Assembly (NCBI RefSeq): GCF_000160135.1
Contig: NZ_GG729936.1
Location: forward strand, 90,961 to 154,960
DNA from: Oribacterium sp. oral taxon 078 str. F0262
Lineage (GTDB): Bacteria > Bacillota > Clostridia > Lachnospirales > Lachnospiraceae
DNA length: 64,000 bases
Direction of reading: 5' to 3'
Below, piece after piece: positions 50,120 through 58,873 of this stretch (position 1 is the stretch's first letter; each line of letters opens with the position of its first letter). The notes below the pieces were generated by a model. It had not been told where the DNA came from and did not search any database. It saw only the letters and a program-made list of their open reading frames with translations. The translations under genes and the position numbers were made by a program.

Positions 50120-51470
50120 GATTTTTCCCTCCCAGCGTAAACGCTTCGATGAAGCCGGTGTCCGCTTTGCCCCGGCAGAAGGTCTCGGACTGCATGATCT
50201 TGTACTGGAAATCAAGATTCGTCTCTATTCCCAGGATCAGCGTCTCATCCAGGGCAGAGCGCATTTTCCGGATCGCCGCCTCCCGGTTCTCTGCGTGTAC
50301 CAGGATCTTCGCGATCATGGAATCAAACTCCGGGGGGATGCTGTAGCCCGCGTAGAGCGCGCTGTCGATCCTCACCCCGTTTCCCCCCGGGAAATGGAGT
50401 GAAGTGACCTTCCCGGGGCTCGGCATGAAATTCTGCTCCGGAATCTCCGCATTGATGCGGCACTCTATGGCGTGTCCCCGGAGCAGGATATCCTCCTGCC
50501 GAAAGCTTAAGGGCTCCCCGGACGCGATTCTGAGCTGCTCGATGACGAGGTCGGTCCCGCTCACAAGCTCCGTCACTCCGTGCTCGACCTGGATCCTCGT
50601 ATTCATCTCCATAAAATAAAAGGCTCCGCCTTGGTCCATGATAAATTCTATCGTGCCGGCCCCGGTATAGTGCACTGCCTTCGCCGCCCGGACCGCCGCC
50701 TCCATCATCTTCCGCCTCGTCCCGTCCGATACCGCGGGGGAAGGAGATTCCTCGATCAGCTTCTGGTGATTTCTCTGTACGGAGCAGTCCCGCTCCCCTA
50801 AGGATACCACATTTCCGAAGGAATCCCCCATGATCTGCACCTCGACATGCCTTGGGTGGAGGATCAGCTTTTCGAGATACATGGAGTCATCCCCGAAGGC
50901 GTTCGCGCTCTCCCTCTGCGCCGTGTTGAACTCCGCCTCGAAGTCCTCCTCACTCAGGCACTCCCTCATGCCCTTTCCGCCGCCGCCGGAGCTCGCCTTG
51001 ATCATGATCGGAAAGCCGATCTCCCGTGCCCGCTCAAGCGCCTTCTCCGCGTCATAGACCGGCTCCTTCGTCCCGGGGACGACGGGGACTCCCGCCTTCT
51101 CCATCCTGCTTCTCGCCGCGGATTTATTGCCCATCTCATCGATGACCTCTGCCTTCGGACCGACGAAGAGGATCCCGTTCTCTTCGCAGCTCCTGGCGAA
51201 GGCGCTGTTCTCCGAGAGAAAGCCGTAGCCCGGGTGAATCGCGTCACAGTCCATATTTCTCGCGGCAGTGAGAATCGCATCCATATTCAGATAGGAATTC
51301 CTCGCCGGTCCCTCCCCGATGCAGACTCTGCTGTCCGCGAGCCTCGCGTGGAGCGCCGTCCTGTCCTCCTTCGCATAGACCGCGACAGAGGGAATCCCCA
51401 TATCCCGGAGAGCGCGTATGATGCGGACCGCGATCTCTCCCCGGTTAGCAACCAGTACCCGTTTCAGCAC
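50097..51470 (-). CDS. accC: Biotin carboxylase
   Basis: Biotin carboxylase of 457 residues. The ATP-grasp core has IKASSGGGGKGMR, EKLILHPRHVEVQI and MEMNTRIQVEHGVTE, with a standard N-terminal (VANRGEIAVRIIRALRDMG) and C-terminal domain. The start is GTG 51470 after GGGAGGGAAAG. It carboxylates biotin on the accB product. Here the pair sits inside the 5-oxoprolinase operon rather than with fab/accAD genes, so its acceptor may be an acyl-CoA or the Pxp system. Confidence 0.95.
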   Translation of the reverse strand: MLKRVLVANRGEIAVRIIRALRDMGIPSVAVYAKEDRTALHARLADSRVCIGEGPARNSYLNMDAILTAARNMDCDAIHPGYGFLSENSAFARSCEENGILFVGPKAEVIDEMGNKSAARSRMEKAGVPVVPGTKEPVYDAEKALERAREIGFPIMIKASSGGGGKGMRECLSEEDFEAEFNTAQRESANAFGDDSMYLEKLILHPRHVEVQIMGDSFGNVVSLGERDCSVQRNHQKLIEESPSPAVSDGTRRKMMEAAVRAAKAVHYTGAGTIEFIMDQGGAFYFMEMNTRIQVEHGVTELVSGTDLVIEQLRIASGEPLSFRQEDILLRGHAIECRINAEIPEQNFMPSPGKVTSLHFPGGNGVRIDSALYAGYSIPPEFDSMIAKILVHAENREAAIRKMRSALDETLILGIETNLDFQYKIMQSETFCRGKADTGFIEAFTLGGKNHESGSEQ

Positions 51471-51482
51471 CTTTCCCTCCCG

Positions 51483-51926
51483 TCAAAGCTTCTTCACGCG
51501 GAAGAGCGGCTGCCCGTACTCCACCTTCTGCTCATTGGAGACGAGCACCGCCTCGATCTCGCAGTCGAATTCCGCCGTGATCTCATTCATCATCTTCATC
51601 GCCTCGAGGATGCAAACGGTGTCTCCCGCCTTTACGCTGTCCCCGACCTTCACATAGGGCGGAATCTGCGGCCCGGAAGCGGAGTAGAAGGTCCCGACGA
51701 TCGGGCTTATAATGTTGACCTCCTTCTCCTCAGCCTCCCCCCCTGCTTCCGCGCTCCTCTCCTCATAGGAGACAGCCGGGGCCGTCCCTATGCCGGAAGC
51801 CGAAATCAGCGCGGAGGGGCAGAGCTTGCTCATCGAAATCTTGAAATCCCCGTCCCGGATCGTCATCTCATTCAAGGAGGAGCTCTCCAATATCTTCACC
51901 AGTCCCTCGATCTTCTCTAAATCCAT
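51483..51926 (-). CDS. accB: Biotin carboxyl carrier protein
   Basis: BCCP of 147 residues. The C-terminal biotinyl domain carries EAMKMMNE, with the biotinylated Lys111. The N-terminal 65 residues form the usual variable region. ATG 51926 follows GAGGGAGATAAG; the earlier start lacks a separate SD. It lies between pxpC and accC. Confidence 0.94.
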   Translation of the reverse strand: MDLEKIEGLVKILESSSLNEMTIRDGDFKISMSKLCPSALISASGIGTAPAVSYEERSAEAGGEAEEKEVNIISPIVGTFYSASGPQIPPYVKVGDSVKAGDTVCILEAMKMMNEITAEFDCEIEAVLVSNEQKVEYGQPLFRVKKL

Positions 51927-52008
51927 CTTATCTCCCTCAGACATGGATATTTATCCATGGAAACTCTGCTCCGAACCTTCTCTGCTTCGATTTCATCCTA
52001 CCCTTTGA

Positions 52009-53028
52009 TCAGAGCTGAAGCTCCCGGAAAAGCTTCTCCAGGCGCTTCGCCGCGAGTCTGCACTCCAGCACCTCACGGCAGGGCCTGTGAATCCGGTCCC
52101 GCATGAACTGCAGTTTCTGCTCCTCCTCCCGGAGCAGACGCTGCGCCTCCGTCACGGAAATCTTCCGGAAGCGGATCCTGTCATCCATCCGCCTCTGGGC
52201 GAGGAGCGGAAGATCCACCGAAGCGACCGTCGCGATCTTCGCATAGCCCCCCGTCGTCTGCCGGTCCGAGAGGAGGATGATGGGCTTCCCGTGGCTCGGC
52301 ACCTGGACTGCCCCCAGAGCGATGCCGTCAGAGATGATGTCGGAGCCCTTCTTCGTCTCGATGAAGGGTCCCTCCAGGCGAAGCCCCATCCGGTCAAACT
52401 GGCTGGAGACCGTGTACTCCTCCGAGAGGAAGTTCTCGATCCCCCTCCGGGAAAAGTAGTTCTCCTGCGGACCCATGATGACGCGGATCGTCACGCTGCT
52501 CTTCTCATAGTCCCGGATATCCAGCGTCCGGGAGAGGAAGTAGGGCAGATAGATCCTTCGGTTGATCCTGCTGTCGAGAAAATCCCCGTCCTCCAGCTTC
52601 CGGCCCTTGAAGCCCCCGATCCCGCATCTTAGATTCGTGGAGCGCGAGCCCATCACGACAGGCACCTTGATATAGTTTGAGAAGGCGAGGTAGCAGCTCC
52701 TCCCCGTCCTCGCGGATCCCACCTTCAGGACATCGCCCTTTTTCACATAGATCGCCGTGTACATCGGGATCGGCTCATCGTTTAGCTCCGGACGGAAATC
52801 CCCTCCCGTGATCGCTATGATCTGCGCCGCGGTGAACTCCAGCACCGGTCCGATCAGGGTGCACTCCAGCACCGCCTCGTTCTCCGGATTATCGAGGAGG
52901 AGATTTGCGATCCGGAAGGAGCGCACATCCATGACGCCGCCCACATTGAAGCCCTGGCTCTGATAACCGCTCCTTCCGAGATCCTGAACCGTCGTGAGCA
53001 TACCGCCCTTCAGAACTCTGAATCCCAT
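52009..53028 (-). CDS. pxpC: 5-oxoprolinase subunit C (biotin-dependent carboxyltransferase-like)
   Basis: PxpC/KipA of 339 residues. Family motifs include GGMLTTVQDLGRSGYQSQGF, GGVMDVRSFRIANLLLDN and SQFDRMGLRLEG, then SDGIALGAVQVPSHGKPIILLSD and RQTTGGYAKIATV. It works with PxpB, whose gene is directly upstream (2-bp gap). ATG 53028 follows AAGGAGATTAGG. Confidence 0.95.
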   Translation of the reverse strand: MGFRVLKGGMLTTVQDLGRSGYQSQGFNVGGVMDVRSFRIANLLLDNPENEAVLECTLIGPVLEFTAAQIIAITGGDFRPELNDEPIPMYTAIYVKKGDVLKVGSARTGRSCYLAFSNYIKVPVVMGSRSTNLRCGIGGFKGRKLEDGDFLDSRINRRIYLPYFLSRTLDIRDYEKSSVTIRVIMGPQENYFSRRGIENFLSEEYTVSSQFDRMGLRLEGPFIETKKGSDIISDGIALGAVQVPSHGKPIILLSDRQTTGGYAKIATVASVDLPLLAQRRMDDRIRFRKISVTEAQRLLREEEQKLQFMRDRIHRPCREVLECRLAAKRLEKLFRELQL

Positions 53029-53029
53029 C

Positions 53030-53755
53030 CTAATCTCCTTCTCGCACTGTGAGCTGATAGCTTCCCTCAGACACCGCCCCCCGGATCTCCTCGTACTCCG
53101 GGGCGGAAACCGGCCGGAAGCGGATATAGTCCCCCGCTTCGACCAAAATCGGCCTCTCCCTCCCGGGATCATAGGTTCTGACCGGCGTGATCCCCATGAG
53201 CTGCCAGCCGCCCGGAGAATCCACGGGGTAGATCCCCGTCTGGGAGCCGCCGATCCCCACTGAGCCCGCCGGGATCCGGACCCTGGGATTCGGAAGCCGC
53301 GGCGTGTGTATCCTCTCGTCGAGCCCGCCCAGGTAGGTAAAGCCCGGCAGGAAGCCCAGCATATAAATGAGATAATCCCGCCCCGAATGAATCGCGATCA
53401 CCTCTTCCTCTGAGAGCCCTGCGTGAGAGGCGATCGCCGGGAGATCCGGCCCCCCCTCTCCCCCGTAGAGCACCGGAATCTCGAAGATCCTCTTCCGGAC
53501 GGACTCCACCTTCGTATCCATCCTCGCGATGGAGCTGATCCGCTCATGGATCTCCCGGTAGGATATCACGAGCGGATTATAGCTTATGAGGAGAGAACAG
53601 TAGGTCGGGATCATATCCACGATCCCCTCGATCTGCTGCTGCCGGATCAGCTTCACCACCGCCGCAATCCGCCGGTTTACCTCCGGACTGATTTTCTGCT
53701 CGAATTCGACCAAAAGAGAGGAATCCCCTTCCGCCGTCACCCTGATATTGTTCAT
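53030..53755 (-). CDS. pxpB: 5-oxoprolinase subunit B (KipI family)
   Basis: PxpB/KipI of 241 residues. Motifs include EGDSSLLVEFEQKIS, YLIYMLGFLPGFTYLGGLDERI and PAGSVGIGGSQTGIYPVDSPGGW. In Bacillus KipI also inhibits the sporulation kinase KinA; whether this is so here is unknown. It sits between the NRAMP-like gene and pxpC. Confidence 0.95.
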   Translation of the reverse strand: MNNIRVTAEGDSSLLVEFEQKISPEVNRRIAAVVKLIRQQQIEGIVDMIPTYCSLLISYNPLVISYREIHERISSIARMDTKVESVRKRIFEIPVLYGGEGGPDLPAIASHAGLSEEEVIAIHSGRDYLIYMLGFLPGFTYLGGLDERIHTPRLPNPRVRIPAGSVGIGGSQTGIYPVDSPGGWQLMGITPVRTYDPGRERPILVEAGDYIRFRPVSAPEYEEIRGAVSEGSYQLTVREGD

Positions 53756-53873
53756 CTCCGTTCTCTATCACCCTTCTGTTCTTTAATCCCGGCCCCGGGA
53801 GGACTCCCGCTCCCCCGGGGAAACACCGCTTTACATCATGGCAGACTTCTGCGCTCTTTCCTACCACCCTTCC

Positions 53874-55073
53874 CTAGAAGAGCGCGGAGAGCTTTGACAG
53901 GGACTGAAGTCCGACATAGGCGGTCAAGAGAACCACCAGGATGCCGATCAGGAGAAGCCAGAGCGGATGCCTGTAATCCTCCCCCATAATGGACTTCTTC
54001 CCCGAGGCGACGAGACTGATCCCCAGCGTAATCGGAAGAATCAGGCCGTTCAGAGAGCCTGCGATGACGAGCAGCACCGCCGGATTCCCCATAATCGCCA
54101 TGACAATGGTGGAGAAAGCGATGAAGCCGATGATGAAGAGATTTTCGCGCTCCGCGATCGCACTGTGGAAGGTCTTCAGGAAGGAGACCGAGGTATAGGC
54201 CGCTCCGATGATCGAGGTGATCGCGGCGCAGAGAAGCACAAGTCCCGCAAAGCGGTAGCCGAGCTGCCCCGCCCCCTGGAGGAAGGCATCCGCCGCCGGA
54301 TTCTTCGCATCAAGGCTGACTCCTCTCGCCACGACACCGAGAACCGCGAGGAAGAGAAGAATCCTCACAAGCGCCGCAACAAAGAGTCCGAGGATGGAGC
54401 TTCTGTCGATCTCCGCGAGCTTTTCCCTGCCCGTGATGCCGGCGTCAATGAGACGGTGCGCGCCGGAAAAGGTGATGTAGCCCCCCACGGTGCCGCCGAG
54501 CAGAGTGAGAATCGCGGGAAAGAGCACCGCATAGCCCTTCTCCGGGAAGAGGCTGTTCTTCGCCGCTTCCCCGACCGGGGGCTTCACCACAAAGATCACG
54601 ATCAGGATGACCAGGATCATCAGAGCGCCGAGGAGCTTCACAAGGCGGTCCATGATGCCCTTGGCGTCCTTCGAGAGAAAGACAAGGATCGCGACCCCTC
54701 CGGCCAGAAAGTAGCCGATCCCCGTCGGGATACCGAGCAGGGTCTGAAAGCCCAGCGCGCCTCCCCCCACATTCCCGATATTAAAGACAAGCCCTCCCAG
54801 AACGATCAGAAAGGAGACGAAGTAGCCAAGGCCGGGCAGAAGCCTGTTTGCGATGTCCTGTCCTCTGAGTCCGCTGATGCAAAGCACTCTCCAGATGTTA
54901 ATCTGGGCGATCGCCGCAAGCAGGACCGATGAGAGGATGACAAAGCCGAAGCTTGCATGAAAATCGCCGGTGAATTTGGCGGTCTGGGTCAGAAAGCCCG
55001 GGCCGATCGCCGAGGTGGCCATCAGAAATGCCGCGCCGAGAAGCGCTCCGCTGTTCTTCTTTTTCTCGCTCAT
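53874..55073 (-). CDS. NRAMP-like transporter without metal-ligand motifs (YcsG type)
   Basis: A 399-residue membrane protein with about 11 segments in the NRAMP fold. Canonical NRAMP Mn/Fe transporters have DPGN in TM1 and MPH in TM6. Here TM1 reads ATSAIGPGFLTQTAKFTG and TM6 reads PAILTLLGGTVGGYITFSGAH, so neither motif is present. The gene heads a pxp operon as ycsG does in Bacillus, which suggests it imports an organic substrate such as 5-oxoproline rather than a metal. This is inference. AAAAGGAGGGGATT precedes ATG 55073. Confidence 0.9.
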   Translation of the reverse strand: MSEKKKNSGALLGAAFLMATSAIGPGFLTQTAKFTGDFHASFGFVILSSVLLAAIAQINIWRVLCISGLRGQDIANRLLPGLGYFVSFLIVLGGLVFNIGNVGGGALGFQTLLGIPTGIGYFLAGGVAILVFLSKDAKGIMDRLVKLLGALMILVILIVIFVVKPPVGEAAKNSLFPEKGYAVLFPAILTLLGGTVGGYITFSGAHRLIDAGITGREKLAEIDRSSILGLFVAALVRILLFLAVLGVVARGVSLDAKNPAADAFLQGAGQLGYRFAGLVLLCAAITSIIGAAYTSVSFLKTFHSAIAERENLFIIGFIAFSTIVMAIMGNPAVLLVIAGSLNGLILPITLGISLVASGKKSIMGEDYRHPLWLLLIGILVVLLTAYVGLQSLSKLSALF

Positions 55074-55164
55074 AATCCCCCTCCTTTTCCAAAAGACGCA
55101 GCGGCAGTTCTTTTTTATAAAGACTTGTCCATCCATGTCTTATTTCTGCGTCTCTTATCTGCTA

Positions 55165-55193
55165 GGATAACCTGAAAAAGAGGATTCGTCAAT
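55165..55193 (-). promoter_or_regulatory. Promoter of the 5-oxoprolinase operon
   Basis: TTGACG (55188-55193) and TATCCT (55165-55170) are spaced 17 bp apart on the minus strand, about 90 bp before the NRAMP-like gene. An inverted repeat, TTATC-6-GATAA (55156-55171), covers the -10 box and may be an operator. Confidence 0.65.
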
Positions 55194-55266
55194 AAAAATC
55201 TGAAAAAGATTCCTCGGAGCGAGAGCGTCCTCCGCCGAAAAAGGCAGGAAGCAAAAAAGGCGCCGG

Positions 55267-55311
55267 AAAAGATTTTGAGCGGCACATAAACCTCATGTGC
55301 CGCTCAAAATC
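55267..55311 (-). terminator. Terminator after the SseB-ADP-ribosylglycohydrolase gene
   Basis: GATTTTGAGCGGCACAT and its exact complement form a 17-bp stem with a 7-base loop, followed by TTTTCC on the minus strand. It starts 6 bp past the stop codon. The A-rich side could allow it to work in both directions. Confidence 0.85.
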
Positions 55312-55316
55312 CTTCC

Positions 55317-57281
55317 CTAGGCGCCGAGCCAGTTCCGGACAAAGCCTCCGAGAAGTCCCTTTCCGTCTGCCGTGAGCTGGATCTGCAGCCGCCCCTGCTC
55401 GGGGAGGCGGCTTAAGCCAAAGCAGCAGCCCGCAAGTCCCCCCGCAATGGTGGCGAGGGCCGCTCCCCCCTCCCCGGCGGGAAGCTTCGAAAGAGTCTCC
55501 AGATAGGTCCCGCTGTTTAAAAGCGCCCAGACAGAGAGAATCAGGCTCTCCGCCGCATCCCTTCCCTTCGGAAGCTCCTGCTCCGGCAGGGAGCGAAGCT
55601 CTGATATTGAGAGGAGAGCCGAGAAAGCCGGAAACGCACCCCGCAGTCTGTCATAGCCTGGGACATCCTCCCTGTGGGCATCCATGGCCTCCTCGTTCTC
55701 CCTCTTTTCCCTCTCCGAAAGCCCTTCCTCCTCCTCGAAGAAATAGAAGAGGGCTGCGTCCCGAACCGCGGCTTCCAGCTGCTCCTCCAGACTTTCCCCG
55801 CCGTTTTTCCCGAGGATGTTCCGGATCATAAGAGAGTAGAGCTCACAGGCGAGCTCCGCCTTCGGGGAGGCGTTTGTGAGAGAAGAGGCGTCATGCAGCA
55901 TCCTCCTGTCATTTTCCGTAAAGAGGTGCTGAGGACTGCAGAGCAGGAGGGAGAAGGGAAGAATGCGGGCGAGAGACTCATTGCCATCCCCCTTTTCTCC
56001 GCTCTCTCCGCAGCGGACGGGCTCCACGCCGCGCGCATTCCTCATGATCGCCTGCGTATAGGCAGGCTCCGTCTCAGAGCCGTCCTCTGTCAGAGTGTAT
56101 TTGCCGTGCATCCCCCATTCATAGAAGCGGTCCATGATATCCGCGTAGTCGAGCTTCCGCTTTTCATAGAGGCTCTCCAGCTCCGCAAGGAGCAGGCTTC
56201 CCCCCGCGCTCACTCTCTTTAATTCTCCGATCTCCCCCTCCGAAGGGGCAGTCCCGCCGTTTGCGAGGAGGAGAGATCCCCCGAGCAGGGCTCCGTAGAT
56301 GGCTCCGAGCCCCCTCTCCCGGTTCTCCAGCTTCCTCCCTGCGAGAAGCGCTCTCCTCTGACTCTCCCCGAGCAGCCACTCAATGAGCTGCATATTCAGG
56401 AGGAAGGACCTTCCGAAGGCATTCATGGCGATTCCGTCGAGCTTTCCGCTCTTTGCGATCTGAAGGGCACTGTTCATGATATCGGAGAGCGGCATCAGCA
56501 CCGCCTGCGTATTCTGTCCTTCCCTCCGGATCTCCTCTCCGCTGGTAAATATCGCGAGAACATCCTGCCCATCTCCGGTCCGGAGATGATTCAAAGTCAG
56601 GGTCCTGCTCCCGTCCTCATTCTCCTCCTCCCCCTCCGAAGGGCGGAGGACGGCGACCAGGACCTGAGCCTTTCTGGAAAGGGAACGGAGAAGGCTGTCC
56701 AGGACATTCTGAAGCAAGGCCCTCCGGATGCTTTCCGCCGCCTCCTTCTCTTCGGGAAGGCTCTCCTGTCCCTGATAGAACTTCTGAATCGCCTCCTCGA
56801 TCTCCTGATTTTCCTCAGAGAGAAGCTGCTCCATCTTCTCCGTCCGCTCCTGGTTAAAGATCGCCTCGATCGCCTCTCTCACAAGGAGAAAGCTGTTCTC
56901 TGAAAAGGGATTGAGCGCCAGCCCCGCGAGCGTCTTATTCTCAAGCACAAGGTTCAGGATATAGCGGAGAGAGAGAAGCTGAGGTTCTGCGTCCTTTTCC
57001 GCGCTCCCCCTCCGGCTCTCGGAGCGCTTCGTAAAGGCGAGCGCGTAGCTCTGCCCGTTCTCCAGCTTCAGCATCCGAAGCTCCGGCTTCTCCCGGCCCG
57101 GTTTTTCGGAGGAAGCGAGAAAAAGCTCCTTCCCGTCCTTCATCTGGGCGGAAATCGCCTCGAAGACCTTCGCCGCAAGCTCCGGCTTCCTGTTCTTCGA
57201 AAAGTCCGCGATGGCTTCCTCGATCCTTTCATTTCCGGCGAGAAGCCCCTGCTCCAGCTCCTCCCTCTCCTTTAATCTCAT
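55317..57281 (-). CDS. Two SseB-like domains fused to a degenerate ADP-ribosylglycohydrolase
   Basis: A 654-residue protein. Two SseB N-terminal-like domains (about 10-150 and 155-315) share the patterns ALAFTKRSE/VLAIFTSGEE and LAGLALNPFSENSFLL/LDGIAMNAFGRSFLL. A C-terminal ADP-ribosylglycohydrolase fold (about 320-654) is recognised by GAIYGALLGGSLLL, GDGNESLARILPFSLLL and ALATIAGGLAGCCFGLSRLPE. The metal-binding residues of active enzymes are missing: GDALG is GGSLL, TDDT is TEDG, and GGDTDT is GEGGAA. It may be a non-catalytic binder of ADP-ribose. AGGAGGGGAAGG precedes ATG 57281. Confidence 0.8.
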   Translation of the reverse strand: MRLKEREELEQGLLAGNERIEEAIADFSKNRKPELAAKVFEAISAQMKDGKELFLASSEKPGREKPELRMLKLENGQSYALAFTKRSESRRGSAEKDAEPQLLSLRYILNLVLENKTLAGLALNPFSENSFLLVREAIEAIFNQERTEKMEQLLSEENQEIEEAIQKFYQGQESLPEEKEAAESIRRALLQNVLDSLLRSLSRKAQVLVAVLRPSEGEEENEDGSRTLTLNHLRTGDGQDVLAIFTSGEEIRREGQNTQAVLMPLSDIMNSALQIAKSGKLDGIAMNAFGRSFLLNMQLIEWLLGESQRRALLAGRKLENRERGLGAIYGALLGGSLLLANGGTAPSEGEIGELKRVSAGGSLLLAELESLYEKRKLDYADIMDRFYEWGMHGKYTLTEDGSETEPAYTQAIMRNARGVEPVRCGESGEKGDGNESLARILPFSLLLCSPQHLFTENDRRMLHDASSLTNASPKAELACELYSLMIRNILGKNGGESLEEQLEAAVRDAALFYFFEEEEGLSEREKRENEEAMDAHREDVPGYDRLRGAFPAFSALLSISELRSLPEQELPKGRDAAESLILSVWALLNSGTYLETLSKLPAGEGGAALATIAGGLAGCCFGLSRLPEQGRLQIQLTADGKGLLGGFVRNWLGA

Positions 57282-57318
57282 CCTTCCCCTCCTAATTTTC
57301 CGATCCGCCCCCAAGGGC

Positions 57319-58071
57319 TCAGCGGGAGATACTTGCCTGCCCATCCGACGAGGCCATGACCCTGACAGAGGGCTGAGAGACTCCCTCCTCCGTCATGCGA
57401 TCCGTGATCCGCTCGATCAGGCTGTCGTGCACAGCGCGAAAATCCGAATTCCTCACCCAGACTCGGGCGGAAAACTCCATACTGTAAAGGTCGAGATCCG
57501 TGAGTCCGAAAAAGGGCTCCGGCTCTCTGAGCACCTTCTCCTCCTTCATGCACTCCTCCCGAAGGAGCTCCTTCAGTCTGCGGCTCTCCTCTCCTCTTCC
57601 GCACTGAAAGACAAGGTCCACCCTGCGCCTTGGCTCCGCGCTGAAATTCACCACATTACTGTTCATCAGAACTCCGTTTGGGATCATGATCCGCCTGTTG
57701 TCCAGTGTGACGAGCACCGTATAAAAGAGACGGATGGAGCGGACGATCCCCTCTGTGCCCGCCGTAGAGATATAATCCCCTACATTGAACGGGCGGTTCA
57801 GGAGAAGCATCAGCCCTCCCGCGAGATTTCCGAGCGCCCCCTGAAGGGCCAGTCCCACAGCGATGCCGGCACTGGCGAGAACAGTGATGACGGAGGCGAG
57901 CGGCACCCCCAGGATGCCGATGATGGTGATCCCGAGAATCAGATAGAGGAGCAGAGAGATCAGATTCCCGAGGAAGCTCCGGAGCGTGGAATCCATGCGG
58001 TTCAGCGCCCCGGCGGTCTCAAATATGCGGGTGAGCTTCCGGACCAGGATGCGTCCGATCAAAAAGATCAA
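57319..58071 (-). CDS. Small-conductance mechanosensitive channel (MscS family)
   Basis: MscS-type channel, 250 residues from TTG 58071. The pore helix TM3 is GIAVGLALQGALGNLAGGLMLLLNRPFNVGDYI, followed by the beta domain (IPNGVLMNSNVVNFS). The frame stays open up to 58188 and would add an extra membrane helix (GILILLLEFSGKLVLSALIF) that MscS needs. No ATG or GTG lies in that stretch, so the true start is unclear: a rare codon, or coupling to the upstream gene whose TGA overlaps this frame. Confidence 0.88.
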   Translation of the reverse strand: MIFLIGRILVRKLTRIFETAGALNRMDSTLRSFLGNLISLLLYLILGITIIGILGVPLASVITVLASAGIAVGLALQGALGNLAGGLMLLLNRPFNVGDYISTAGTEGIVRSIRLFYTVLVTLDNRRIMIPNGVLMNSNVVNFSAEPRRRVDLVFQCGRGEESRRLKELLREECMKEEKVLREPEPFFGLTDLDLYSMEFSARVWVRNSDFRAVHDSLIERITDRMTEEGVSQPSVRVMASSDGQASISR

Positions 58072-58177
58072 AGCGGATAGGACGAGCTTCCCCGAAAATT
58101 CCAGGAGCAGGATCAGAATTCCGCTCCAAAGCCGCTTAAAGCTCTCGTTCTGAAGCTGCTCTATCAGCCCCGCCGTC

Positions 58178-58651
58178 TCAGTTCTCCTCTACTACGGGCT
58201 GAAAGCGCGCGTCTCTGTGGAGGAAGAGGTAGATCGGAAGCACCACGGCGAAGATGACGGAAAAGATAGTAAGAGGGATCGGATCCACGACGCCGAACAT
58301 GCGATAGAACCTCCGGTAGACATAGAAGTTCAGGATCAGGCACAGAATCCAGGCGATCCAGCCGATCCCCTGCACCAGGGTGAGAAGCGGCAGAACGACG
58401 AGGAGGACCGCGACGTGCATCCCCTTTAACTCAAATCCGAAAATCTTCATGTCCCCGACGAAAATCCCGATGAGGGCCTGGTTCACGGCGGGAATGAAAG
58501 CGATCGGCGCCTTCTCCTGCTCCCCGTTATTCTTTGCAAGGCAGTAGAGCCCATAGGCTCCGAGCCCCCAGATCACGATACCGATGAGCAGGATGATAAT
58601 CAGAACCGCAAAATACCCGGCGAGCATCTCAAATAAAAAGCTGTAATTCAT
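58178..58651 (-). CDS. Small membrane protein (DUF5684-like)
   Basis: A 157-residue protein with four membrane segments (about 10-30, 73-92, 93-112 and 130-147). Conserved-looking pieces are GLYCLAKNNGEQEKAPIAFIPAVNQALIG and NFYVYRRFYRMFG, seen in a common Firmicute family of unknown function. ATG 58651 follows GGAGGAATTATCT. It is upstream of the MscS gene and its last codons overlap the open frame of that gene. Confidence 0.75.
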   Translation of the reverse strand: MNYSFLFEMLAGYFAVLIIILLIGIVIWGLGAYGLYCLAKNNGEQEKAPIAFIPAVNQALIGIFVGDMKIFGFELKGMHVAVLLVVLPLLTLVQGIGWIAWILCLILNFYVYRRFYRMFGVVDPIPLTIFSVIFAVVLPIYLFLHRDARFQPVVEEN

Positions 58652-58873
58652 AGATAATTCCTCCATCCCTTTCTGCCTCCTCTGCCCCATGGGCCGGAAG
58701 CCACAAGTCAGTCTACTTGTATCAGTCTCCGTCAAAAGGGCAAATGCGATACAGGCTCGCCTGCAAAAGCATTTGGATCCTCGACGAAGGAAGAGCTATG
58801 AGCGTGAAGCACCGGGGAAAAGGCGGCTCGGGCAAAAGACCGGAATGCAATTCCCCGGCAGAAGCATGCCTTT

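Noticed and set aside
36491-53855. Shared 18-mer ATGGCAGACTTCTRCGCT in two intergenic regions (36491 and 53838)
   Set aside because: One-mismatch 18-mer pairs are expected about once by chance in 64 kb, and there is no surrounding similarity.
53874-55073. Annotation as a Mn2+/Fe2+ NRAMP transporter (mntH)
   Set aside because: The TM1 DPGN and TM6 MPH motifs needed for metal binding are not present, and the operon context is 5-oxoproline use.
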